From: CAKSIN01 sp964423705
GTDB lineage: Bacteria > Bacillota > Clostridia > UMGS1810
Assembly: GCA_964423705.1 (NCBI GenBank)
Contig: CAYRGA010000082.1
Coordinates: 1 to 8,285, forward strand
Length of the DNA: 8,285 nt
Direction of reading: 5' to 3'
Shown: one piece after another, positions 1 to 5,582 of the stretch
Layout of the letters: each line of letters begins with the position of its first letter
How positions within the stretch are numbered: the stretch's first letter is position 1
The notes under the pieces: generated by a model
Databases searched by the model: none
Told to the model about the DNA's origin: nothing
Seen by the model: the letters and a program-made list of their open reading frames with translations, nothing else
Translations under genes and position numbers: made by a program

Positions 1-578
1 CTTGTAGCCAAAACTTCAAATACACCGTCGCCGATTTCAAGGATAGATACATCGAATGTACCGCCGCCGAGGTCGTAAACCATGATTTTCTGTTCATGTT
101 CTTTATCCATACCGTATGCAAGTGCTGCTGCGGTAGGCTCATTTATGATTCTGAGGACTTCAAGTCCTGCGACCTTACCGGCATCCTTCGTAGCCTGACG
201 CTGTGAATCGCTGAAATATGCTGGAACCGTGATTACAGCCTGAGTAACCTTTTCGCCGAGGTAGCTTTCAGCGTCGGATTTTAATTTCTGAAGAATCATC
301 GCCGAAATTTCCTGAGGTGTATACTTCTTTCCGTCGATATCCACCTTTCTGTCTGTTCCCATATCTCTTTTAATTGAAATAATGGTCTTTTCCGGATTGG
401 TTATTGCCTGTCTTTTAGCAACCTGACCTACAAGTCTCTCGCCGTCCTTTGTAAATGCCACGACGGACGGTGTGGTTCTTGCGCCCTCGGGATTTGCTAT
501 AACAACAGGCTCACCGCCTTCCATAACCGCTACACATGAATTTGTTGTACCTAAATCAATACCAATAATTTTTGACAT
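1..578 (-). CDS. dnaK: Molecular chaperone DnaK (Hsp70), N-terminal part, runs off the window
   Basis: DnaK is the cytoplasmic Hsp70 chaperone. It folds client proteins in an ATP-driven cycle with DnaJ and the exchange factor GrpE. Only about 192 codons of the N-terminal ATPase domain are present; the 3' end lies beyond position 1. I translated it directly: it starts MSKIIGIDLGTTNSC (phosphate-1 loop, residues 4-15). It continues through VPAYFSDSQRQATKDAG and INEPTAAALAYG to the phosphate-2 motif DLGGGTFDVS. The segment between KRDMG and the QEISAMIL helix is short, lacking the roughly 20-residue insertion of Gram-negative DnaK, which fits a Firmicute. The ATG at 578 has a GGGAGGT ribosome binding site 5-12 bases upstream. 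It lies 30 bp after grpE in the same direction, so it should be co-transcribed from the CIRCE-controlled promoter before hrcA. dnaJ probably follows outside the window (inference). Confidence 0.98.
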   Translation of the reverse strand, partial: MSKIIGIDLGTTNSCVAVMEGGEPVVIANPEGARTTPSVVAFTKDGERLVGQVAKRQAITNPEKTIISIKRDMGTDRKVDIDGKKYTPQEISAMILQKLKSDAESYLGEKVTQAVITVPAYFSDSQRQATKDAGKVAGLEVLRIINEPTAAALAYGMDKEHEQKIMVYDLGGGTFDVSILEIGDGVFEVLAT

Positions 579-608
579 ATATATTACCTCCCTGTTAATA
601 TACAAACA

Positions 609-1163
609 TTAATTTGCAACCTTTACCATACTATGGCGAATAACCTTATCCTTATAGGTATATCCCTTCATAAATTCTTCAACCACGGTATTATCGTCGA
701 TTGTTTCATCATCGATGTGCATTACCGCATTGTGAAGCTCGGGATTGAACTGTTCACCGACTGCTTTTATCTCATTAACTCCAAGCTTTTTAAATATCTC
801 ATCAGTCTGCTTCAACACCATCTGAACACCCTTACAGTGCTCGTTTTCCTTATCCTCAAACGAATCGATGGCTCTTTCCAAGTTATCGATAACAGGCAAA
901 AGCTCCGACACGGTATCCTTTACACTGCTTGAATAAATATCCTCTTTTTCCTTGACAGTACGCTTTTTAAAATTATCGTACTCTGCCATAAGGCGTTTAT
1001 AGCGGTCTGTCATCTCACAAAGCTCGCTTTCCTTATCCGCCAAAAGCTTTTCGTAATCCTTATCGCAGGCCTTTTTATCGACTGTATCACCTTCTGCGGC
1101 AGTCTGAGCTTCCTTATTTATGATATTCTCCTCAGTCTTTCCGTCAGTTTTTTTCTTAGACAT
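609..1163 (-). CDS. grpE: Nucleotide exchange factor GrpE
   Basis: GrpE is a homodimeric co-chaperone that releases ADP from DnaK and so resets the chaperone cycle. The 184-residue protein has the family layout. A charged, low-complexity N-terminus (about 1-35) precedes a long coiled-coil helix (about 36-80, ESELCEMTDRYKRLMAEYDN then FKKR). A helical bundle follows with LLPVIDNLERA, then the C-terminal beta-domain with the GrpE signature GEQFNPELHNAV ... EEFMKGYTYKDKVIRHSMVKV, which contacts DnaK. The ATG at 1163 is preceded by AAGGAG at a 9-base spacing. That ribosome binding site lies inside the last codons of hrcA; the genes are only 4 bp apart, indicating translational coupling in hrcA-grpE-dnaK. 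Length is normal and nothing looks damaged. Confidence 0.98.
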   Translation of the reverse strand: MSKKKTDGKTEENIINKEAQTAAEGDTVDKKACDKDYEKLLADKESELCEMTDRYKRLMAEYDNFKKRTVKEKEDIYSSSVKDTVSELLPVIDNLERAIDSFEDKENEHCKGVQMVLKQTDEIFKKLGVNEIKAVGEQFNPELHNAVMHIDDETIDDNTVVEEFMKGYTYKDKVIRHSMVKVAN

Positions 1164-1167
1164 TTTA

Positions 1168-2211
1168 TCACTCTCCTTCTCTGTCGGGTGCCAATCCCCT
1201 CAGCTGTTTTGAAAGATAATCCAAGGTTGATATGACCTTCGCGTAGTCCATCCTCGTAGGACCTATTATGGCAAGCTTTCCGAAAAGGTCGTTTCCCAGA
1301 TTGTAGTCCGATACAACCATACTCAGATTATGCTCCTTAAGGTGTGGATTCTCATCACCTATTATAACGGAAACATCATCGCCTTTTTGAGCCTTTCTGA
1401 GTATCTCTTTAATTTCGTTTCCGTTATCGTTCCGCATAAAGGTCAAGAAATCCTTCGTGCGGTTTATATCATTAAATTCCGGATGCTTAAAAATATTTGT
1501 CGTTCCGGAAAAAACAATATCGCAGTTCCCCGACTCGTTCACAATGTCGGTAATAAAGTTAAATATCACATCCAGCATGAAGCTCTCTACGGGTATGAGC
1601 TCCTTTTCCTCATCCAAAATGTCCGGTGTGAGTGTATTCAGATTGACCCCGGCAAACTTCCTGTTAAGATAATTTGAAAGCTTCTCGAGAACCTCATCCT
1701 CATACGGTGTTTTCACTCTCAAGGTACGGTTTTTAACGACCCCGTTATTCAACACCACTATCATTACAAAGCTCTTATCATCGATTTTTATGAGCTTGAC
1801 GGAATAAATCACGCATACCGCCGAAACCGGTGTGGTAAATGCCGCCGTATAATTGGTAAGTATGCTCACCATATCCGACACTGCGGTAAGGATTTTATTA
1901 AATTCCACATACTGGTTTGCCAATGCGACCTTTATCTGATTTATCTCACTCATTGTAAGCCGATATTCCTTCATCAGCTGATTTACGTATGTTCTGTAAC
2001 CGAGAACCGACGGAACTCTGCCGGCTGATGTATGAGGCTTCTCCAAATATCCCGCTTCCTCCAGCGCCGCCATCTCATTTCTGACGGTCGCCGAGCTGAC
2101 ACCGAGATTGTGACTGTTAAGAATATATGCAGAGCCGACAGGCTCAGCAGTCATAATGTAGTCATCGATTATAGCACGGAGAATCTTTTCTTTTCTTTCA
2201 CTCAATTCCAT
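1168..2211 (-). CDS. hrcA: Heat-inducible transcription repressor HrcA
   Basis: HrcA represses class I heat-shock operons (hrcA-grpE-dnaK, groESL) by binding CIRCE; in the family, its active fold depends on GroEL. The 347-residue protein begins MELSERKEKILRAIIDDYI. The N-terminal winged helix shows PVGSAYI, then SSATVRNEMAALEEAGYLEK, then PHTSAGRVPS and GYRTYV (about residues 24-76). A GAF-like/dimerisation region fills the rest. I start it at the ATG at 2211, which has AAAGGAG 8 bases upstream and matches family N-termini. An in-frame GTG at 2235 would add eight residues, but it lies inside the CIRCE operator and has no ribosome binding site. The gene is first in the heat-shock unit, behind its own promoter and operator, so it should be autoregulated. 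It ends 4 bp before grpE. Confidence 0.97.
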   Translation of the reverse strand: MELSERKEKILRAIIDDYIMTAEPVGSAYILNSHNLGVSSATVRNEMAALEEAGYLEKPHTSAGRVPSVLGYRTYVNQLMKEYRLTMSEINQIKVALANQYVEFNKILTAVSDMVSILTNYTAAFTTPVSAVCVIYSVKLIKIDDKSFVMIVVLNNGVVKNRTLRVKTPYEDEVLEKLSNYLNRKFAGVNLNTLTPDILDEEKELIPVESFMLDVIFNFITDIVNESGNCDIVFSGTTNIFKHPEFNDINRTKDFLTFMRNDNGNEIKEILRKAQKGDDVSVIIGDENPHLKEHNLSMVVSDYNLGNDLFGKLAIIGPTRMDYAKVISTLDYLSKQLRGLAPDREGE

Positions 2212-2219
2212 CTTCTCAA

Positions 2220-2226
2220 CTCCTTT
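2220..2226 (-). promoter_or_regulatory. hrcA ribosome binding site that fixes the start at 2211
   Basis: AAAGGAG on the minus strand sits 8 bases before the ATG at 2211. Its first two A residues are also the end of the CIRCE right arm as read on the mRNA (arms at 2225-2233 and 2243-2251). The operator hairpin, if formed in RNA, would thus abut the ribosome binding site. It decides for the 2211 start over the GTG at 2235. Confidence 0.85.
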
Positions 2227-2251
2227 AGCACTCACAACTTTCGAGTGCTAA
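2225..2251. promoter_or_regulatory. CIRCE operator (HrcA binding site)
   Basis: A perfect inverted repeat, TTAGCACTC-N9-GAGTGCTAA, is exactly the CIRCE consensus known as the HrcA operator in Firmicutes and many other bacteria. It begins about 8 bases after the -10 box of the hrcA promoter, so it covers the transcription start and 5' leader. A bound HrcA dimer would block initiation of hrcA-grpE-dnaK, and heat stress would relieve this. Arms and 9-bp spacer were read base by base. Confidence 0.98.
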
Positions 2252-2258
2252 CAACTAT

Positions 2259-2287
2259 AAAATAACACTATATACTGCATTTGTCAA
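2259..2287 (-). promoter_or_regulatory. Vegetative (sigma-A type) promoter of hrcA-grpE-dnaK
   Basis: On the minus strand a perfect -35 TTGACA (2287-2282) is followed by a 17-bp spacer and a -10 TATTTT (2264-2259). Transcription would start near 2252, at the edge of CIRCE. The promoter lies in the 124-bp gap between hemW and hrcA, so the heat-shock genes can be expressed independently of hemW. I see no hairpin terminator after hemW, so read-through from upstream is also possible. Confidence 0.85.
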
Positions 2288-2335
2288 TACCTTTTTTGAA
2301 ATTTACAAATATTTTACAATTTTTCTCACTGTATT

Positions 2336-3433
2336 TTACATAAATTCACACATAATTGCATTTGACACAAGTGCCGATGTTTCTTTTATTTTAAGGCATT
2401 TGCCGTCATTTACGAGAAAGTCTGAGAGCTTGTTTAGCTGCCGTGGAAAAACATCATCGAATTCGACCGAAAACCTCTTGTAAAACTCCTCCTTGTTCAC
2501 ACCCTTATTTATCACTCTCAGTCCCAAAATGACAAATTCATGCATTGCCTCTTCATCGGGCATGGTATAATCCTCGCTGAGAGCATATCCGTTTAAGTAT
2601 TCATCCAAGAGCGGAGAATGTGCAAAGCGTCTGCGTCCGACACAGGATGCGGCTGAAACGCCGAAACCCAGGTAATCCTCACAGTTCCAGTATTTTAGGT
2701 TGTGCCTGCTCTCCCTGCCCCGCCTTGAAAAATTGGATATTTCATAGTGAACATATCCGCCCTCGTGCAGCTCGGTGCAAATCATATCATACATATCAGC
2801 AAAGGTATCATCATCCGTCTGACGTATTTTATTTTCATGAAGCATGCTGTAAAAAGGCGTTTTCGGCTCTATTTTCAAGCCGTAGCAGGATATATGCTCC
2901 GCTCCGAGCTTTAGCACTTCCCCCATCGAGGTGCTTAAGGTTTCCTTAGTCTGCCTGTCAAAGGCGTACATAATATCCAGATTTATATTATCAAAGCCGC
3001 ATCGGCGCAGTAATTCAAAGGTATCCTTCGTATCGGCGGCAGTGTGTATTCTGCCCAGAAATTCCAATTCGGAGTCTATAAAGCTCTGAGCACCGAGGCT
3101 GATTCTGTTCACACCTTTTTTTTTCATCATCTCCGCTTTTTGAACATCTACGGTTTTGGGGTTAGCCTCAACGGTAAACTCCGTGCCCTCACTCAATTTA
3201 AAAATCCGATTGATTCCGCACAAAAGCCTTTCCAGGCAGTCGGCATCAAGGCTCGTAGGCGTACCGCCACCTATGTATACCGTGTCCGCCTCGGCACCGC
3301 TGTACTTCTCCATTTCATTTAAAACGGCATCGATATACTGCCGCTGCATACCGAACTTGTCGGAATATGATGCGAAGTCACAGTAATTGCACTTTTTTAT
3401 ACAAAACGGTATATGAACATAAATCCCCTTCAA
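2336..3433 (-). CDS. hemW: Radical SAM heme chaperone HemW (HemN-like)
   Basis: HemW-family proteins bind heme and a 4Fe-4S cluster and are thought to deliver heme to respiratory or other hemoproteins. They were formerly annotated as oxygen-independent coproporphyrinogen III oxidase. From the chosen TTG start the protein is 365 residues: MKGIYVHIPF, then the radical-SAM cluster motif CIKKCNYC (Cys11, 15, 18), GGGTPT at 55-60 (SAM binding), ISLGAQSF at 111-118, DIMYA at 153-157 and HNLKYW at 244-249. The HNxxYW motif separates HemW from true HemN. A HemN C-terminal region ends the protein. The start codon is TTG at 3433, with GAGGTGA 5 bases upstream; this gives the compact N-terminus usual for HemW. 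A GTG at 3442 would add three residues but lacks a ribosome binding site. hemW directly upstream of hrcA is a conserved Firmicute arrangement. Confidence 0.95.
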   Translation of the reverse strand: MKGIYVHIPFCIKKCNYCDFASYSDKFGMQRQYIDAVLNEMEKYSGAEADTVYIGGGTPTSLDADCLERLLCGINRIFKLSEGTEFTVEANPKTVDVQKAEMMKKKGVNRISLGAQSFIDSELEFLGRIHTAADTKDTFELLRRCGFDNINLDIMYAFDRQTKETLSTSMGEVLKLGAEHISCYGLKIEPKTPFYSMLHENKIRQTDDDTFADMYDMICTELHEGGYVHYEISNFSRRGRESRHNLKYWNCEDYLGFGVSAASCVGRRRFAHSPLLDEYLNGYALSEDYTMPDEEAMHEFVILGLRVINKGVNKEEFYKRFSVEFDDVFPRQLNKLSDFLVNDGKCLKIKETSALVSNAIMCEFM

Positions 3434-3438
3434 TTCAG

Positions 3439-3445
3439 TCACCTC
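3439..3445 (-). promoter_or_regulatory. hemW ribosome binding site supporting a TTG start
   Basis: GAGGTGA on the minus strand lies 5 bases before the TTG at 3433, the ideal distance for this part of the anti-Shine-Dalgarno match. The alternative GTG at 3442-3440 is inside this very site and has nothing suitable upstream, so it is probably part of the signal and not a start. Confidence 0.75.
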
Positions 3446-3454
3446 AAATACAAA

Positions 3455-3478
3455 CGAGGGCTGCGACGGCAGTCCCCG
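3455..3478 (-). terminator. GC-rich hairpin between the amidohydrolase gene and hemW (terminator or attenuator)
   Basis: On the minus strand, two GC-rich arms (3469-3478 and 3455-3464) pair around a four-base CGTC loop. The core is CTGC/GCAG plus GGG/CCC, with one bulged base; a further C-G and G-C pair can form with a second bulge. TTTGTATTT follows directly (3454-3446), then the hemW ribosome binding site. The shape suits a weak intrinsic terminator or processing point that lowers read-through into hemW. The interrupted T-run makes full termination uncertain. Confidence 0.5.
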
Positions 3479-3484
3479 AAAGTG

Positions 3485-4273
3485 TTATTTATCATTAAAT
3501 ATTAGCCTGTTTGCATTGCCGTAGAATATTTTTTCGTTTTCTTCATCGCTGAGCTGTAATTTATAAAATTCCTCCAGGCAATAGTCATGCCTTTCAATCG
3601 GGTAGTCCGTACCGAACATCACCTTGTCAATGTCATGCTTGCGTATGAGCCTGCGTATCTGTTCATAGCTCAAATCGCGGAAGCAGCTTGAGGTATCGAT
3701 ATACAAATCCGTACCGAGTACAAATTCCTCAGCCTCATCCCAGGCATCATGTCCGCCCAGATGCGCCGCTATAATCATAAGTCCCGGGAAATCATCACGC
3801 ACCTTCGCTATTCTGTGAGGTGCGGAGCAATTACTCTTAACATCTCCGGCATGAAAAAGTATCGGAAGCTTTTCCGCTCTTATGATATCATAAACCGGAT
3901 ACATTTTAACATCATCGATATCAAAATGCTGAAAATCGGGATGCAGCTTAATGCCGCGAAGTCCCAGTTCCTTAATTCTTTTGATTTCCTTTTCGAAATC
4001 GCCCTCGTAATCCTGGTGCAGTGTGCCGAATCCGGCAACATTCGGCGATATATGCGATGCAGTGCTGTCGTTTATAACCTCTACCTGTGAAGCCTTCAGT
4101 GCTGTGGAATGAATGACAAGTTTCTCCACACCGGCATCCGCCGCGCTCTCCATAAGGTCATTAAAGGTTCCCTTGCCGTGCATCGTGTAATGGTAATAAT
4201 CGCCAAGGTTGTCCACTGCCCTCTGTGCCAAGCTGTCCGGAAAAAAATGTGCGTGTACATCAATAATCTTCAT
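3485..4273 (-). CDS. Metal-dependent amidohydrolase (amidohydrolase_2 / TIM-barrel family), substrate unknown
   Basis: A 262-residue TIM-barrel hydrolase or decarboxylase of the amidohydrolase-2 type (COG2159-like). Visible metal and catalytic motifs run in family order: HAH (His7, His9) in strand 1, GIKLHPD (about 107-113) in the middle, FHAGD (His141), AAHLGG (His171) and FGTDYP with the catalytic Asp223. There is no signal peptide, so it is probably cytoplasmic. The length is at the short end of the family but no motif is missing. The family covers aromatic-acid decarboxylases, lactonases and other hydrolases; nothing here identifies the substrate. The ATG at 4273 has AAGGTGA 6 bases upstream. 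That ribosome binding site overlaps the stop codon of the preceding small ORF, suggesting co-transcription. hemW follows 51 bp downstream across a hairpin. Confidence 0.93.
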   Translation of the reverse strand: MKIIDVHAHFFPDSLAQRAVDNLGDYYHYTMHGKGTFNDLMESAADAGVEKLVIHSTALKASQVEVINDSTASHISPNVAGFGTLHQDYEGDFEKEIKRIKELGLRGIKLHPDFQHFDIDDVKMYPVYDIIRAEKLPILFHAGDVKSNCSAPHRIAKVRDDFPGLMIIAAHLGGHDAWDEAEEFVLGTDLYIDTSSCFRDLSYEQIRRLIRKHDIDKVMFGTDYPIERHDYCLEEFYKLQLSDEENEKIFYGNANRLIFNDK

Positions 4274-4284
4274 TTTTAATCACC

Positions 4285-4545
4285 TTACTTATTTAATAAC
4301 TGTATTTTATTATAGCAAAACGCACCGTCAAAGTCAAGAATCACCGCAGCTTCAGCGGATATTTCGTCAAAAAAATCAATACGTCCAATATTTTTTTGAG
4401 CCGCATTGATAATATTATATATATTCGGATTTTGCATTAAACGCCGCAGCAACATACAAAGCTTATGCCCTTCGTACGCAAGCGGAATTTCTGTATCGAA
4501 TAATTCATATATTCTTTTTTTCGGTAAAAATACTGTTATTTTCAA
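4285..4545 (-). CDS. Small uncharacterised protein (86 residues), upstream of the amidohydrolase
   Basis: I do not recognise this ORF. It encodes 86 residues beginning MKITVFLPKKRIYELF and ending in AVILDFDGAFCYNKIQLLNK. There is no signal peptide, membrane segment or cysteine motif, and it is mildly hydrophobic with mixed charge. Arguments for it being real: it lies in the same direction as the amidohydrolase, only 11 bp ahead, with its stop codon inside the next gene's ribosome binding site. No other gene covers the stretch, and its codons look like those of its neighbours. Arguments against: the only full-length start is TTG at 4545, with just a weak GGA upstream; the reading frame has a stop about 20 codons further up and no ATG before Met31. 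I found no convincing promoter. It could be a genuine small gene or a decayed remnant. Confidence 0.45.
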   Translation of the reverse strand: MKITVFLPKKRIYELFDTEIPLAYEGHKLCMLLRRLMQNPNIYNIINAAQKNIGRIDFFDEISAEAAVILDFDGAFCYNKIQLLNK

Positions 4546-4595
4546 AAAAGTCCGTGCATGTTTACATAATATTTTATAAAAATTGTAACTTTTTC

Positions 4596-4625
4596 TTTAC
4601 ATTTCATATTCATATGTGCTATAAT
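4596..4625 (+). promoter_or_regulatory. proC promoter (sigma-A type, extended -10)
   Basis: The -35 TTTACA (4596-4601) and a perfect -10 TATAAT (4620-4625) are separated by 18 bp. A TG one base before the -10 (TGCTATAAT) makes it an extended -10 promoter, compensating for the imperfect -35. The start would be near 4632, giving a leader of only about 28 bases. That leaves no room for a riboswitch or T-box. Confidence 0.8.
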
Positions 4626-4659
4626 ATAAATCACGAAAATTTATCGGAGGTAATACAGC

Positions 4660-5460
4660 ATGAAAACGATCGGATTTATAGGCGCAGGAAACATGGGGAG
4701 CGCCATTATTTCAGGCATTTTAAAAAACGACTTTTTTAAGAGTGCCGACATATGCGTACACGACCGCATCATAAATGGCAGCATATCAAAACTTAACATA
4801 ATTGTAACAACTCTGCAGGATTTGGTAGTTAAATCAGATTACATAATATTGTGTATCAAGCCAAAAAACATATTTGAAATCACTGAGGAAATTAAAAAAA
4901 TACCGAATTACGACAAGAAAATATACATTTCTATTGCCGCCGGCATAAAGCTCAGCGCTTTAAAAAATGCCCTCGGAAATGTTAAAATCATCCGTGCAAT
5001 GCCAAACCTGGCGCTCAAGGTAGGTGCCGGAATGACGGTAATCACCCGCTGCGAGCTTGTAAGCGATGAGGAATTTGACTTCGGTGAAAGCATATTTTCC
5101 GCTGTAGGAAAAACTCTGCGCATAGATGAATCATACATAGATGCATGCACCGCCATAAACGGTAGCGGTCCGGCATATGTATTCATGTTCATAGAAGCTC
5201 TCGCCGATGCCGCAGTCAAAAACGGCATAGACCGCAGCTCCGCTTATTTGCTGGCTTCTCAGACCGTTTACGGCAGTGCGGCAATGCAGCTTAAAACAGA
5301 GTTGCACCCCGGTGTGCTCAAAGACATGGTATGCTCTCCGGCAGGAACCACAATCGATGCTGTGGCAGCACTCGAAAAGAACGCATTCCGCAGTACCGTC
5401 ATGGAAGCTGTGGATGCATGCACAAAAAAAGCTGTGCAAATGGGTAAAAAAGCCGAATAA
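4660..5460 (+). CDS. proC: Pyrroline-5-carboxylate reductase
   Basis: ProC reduces 1-pyrroline-5-carboxylate to L-proline with NAD(P)H, the last step of proline synthesis, in the cytoplasm. The 266-residue protein has the usual family length. The N-terminal Rossmann fold shows GFIGAGNMGSAI (dinucleotide-binding GxGxxG, residues 5-16), CIKP at 65-68 and AAGI at 93-96. The C-terminal all-helical dimerisation and substrate domain carries INGSGPAYVF (166-175) and the P5CR signature MVCSPAGTTIDAVAALE (223-239). One departure is that the normally conserved MPNTP stretch reads MPNLA (114-118). The ATG at 4660 follows a GGAGG 9 bases upstream. The gene has its own promoter and terminator, so it is probably transcribed alone, divergently from the minus-strand genes to its left. 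Confidence 0.96.
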   Translation: MKTIGFIGAGNMGSAIISGILKNDFFKSADICVHDRIINGSISKLNIIVTTLQDLVVKSDYIILCIKPKNIFEITEEIKKIPNYDKKIYISIAAGIKLSALKNALGNVKIIRAMPNLALKVGAGMTVITRCELVSDEEFDFGESIFSAVGKTLRIDESYIDACTAINGSGPAYVFMFIEALADAAVKNGIDRSSAYLLASQTVYGSAAMQLKTELHPGVLKDMVCSPAGTTIDAVAALEKNAFRSTVMEAVDACTKKAVQMGKKAE

Positions 5461-5481
5461 CCATACCCACTGCCGATAGTT

Positions 5482-5503
5482 AAGACAGCCCTGTCTTTTT
5501 CTT
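5482..5503 (+). terminator. Rho-independent terminator of proC
   Basis: AAGACA-GCCC-TGTCTT forms a 6-bp stem with a 4-base loop, 21 bp after the proC stop. It runs straight into a T-rich tail (TTTTTCTT). The short stem makes it moderate in strength, but the layout is canonical. It separates proC from the next two genes. Confidence 0.75.
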
Positions 5504-5512
5504 AGGGCGCGG

Positions 5513-5541
5513 TCATATATCCTCTGCAGTTGTCATAAATA
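5513..5541 (+). promoter_or_regulatory. Possible sigma-E-type sporulation promoter for the spoIIM-like/xerD-like unit
   Basis: TCATATA (5513-5519), a 14-bp spacer and CATAAATA (5534-5541) resemble the recalled mother-cell sigma-E consensus, [TG][AC]ATA[AT][AT]-N14-CATACA[AC]T. The -35 fits fully, the spacer fits exactly, and the -10 matches in CATA plus one further base. No good sigma-A promoter is visible between the proC terminator and the next ribosome binding site. In Bacillus spoIIM is known to be sigma-E controlled. The identification rests on consensus matching only. Confidence 0.45.
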
Positions 5542-5561
5542 TATGTTAGCACAACATGACA
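5531..5561. repeat. Nested inverted repeats in the spoIIM-like leader
   Basis: ATGTT-AGCAC-AACAT (5543-5557) is a perfect 5-bp inverted repeat. An outer TGTCAT (5531-5536) is matched by ATGACA (5556-5561), which overlaps the inner arm. The structure sits at or just after the predicted transcription start and 10 bp before the GGAGG at 5571. It could be an operator or a leader hairpin; AT-rich chance is also possible. Confidence 0.35.
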
Positions 5562-5582
5562 GCGATTTACGGAGGTATAAAA

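Noticed and set aside
2212..2235. Extension of hrcA to a GTG start at 2235
   Set aside because: The extra eight codons lie in the CIRCE operator and ribosome binding site; the ATG at 2211 has a proper AAAGGAG and the family-typical N-terminus.
2620..2949. Plus-strand open frame antisense to hemW
   Set aside because: The Arg/Cys/Ser-rich translation is typical of a shadow of a coding strand, and hemW is unambiguous here.
4546..4640. Minus-strand promoter for the 86-residue ORF
   Set aside because: Only weak boxes (ATGTAA with TATAAA at 18 bp) can be drawn in this AT-rich stretch, so I do not call it.
4626..4659. Riboswitch or T-box controlling proC
   Set aside because: The predicted leader is only about 28 bases, too short, and no T-box or aptamer sequence is visible.
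4908..5439. Two antisense open frames within proC
   Set aside because: Both are covered by the well-conserved proC reading frame and show low-complexity shadow composition without a family match.
5531..5551. dif-like sequence (CATAA ... ATATGTTAG) near the xerD-like gene
   Set aside because: It shares words with dif but cannot be arranged as 11+6+11 with a recognisable XerC arm; similarity in AT-rich DNA is expected by chance.
5556..5582. Earlier ATG start for the SpoIIM-like gene at 5556
   Set aside because: It has no ribosome binding site, lies in the inverted repeat, and its codons run through the GGAGG used by the ATG at 5583.
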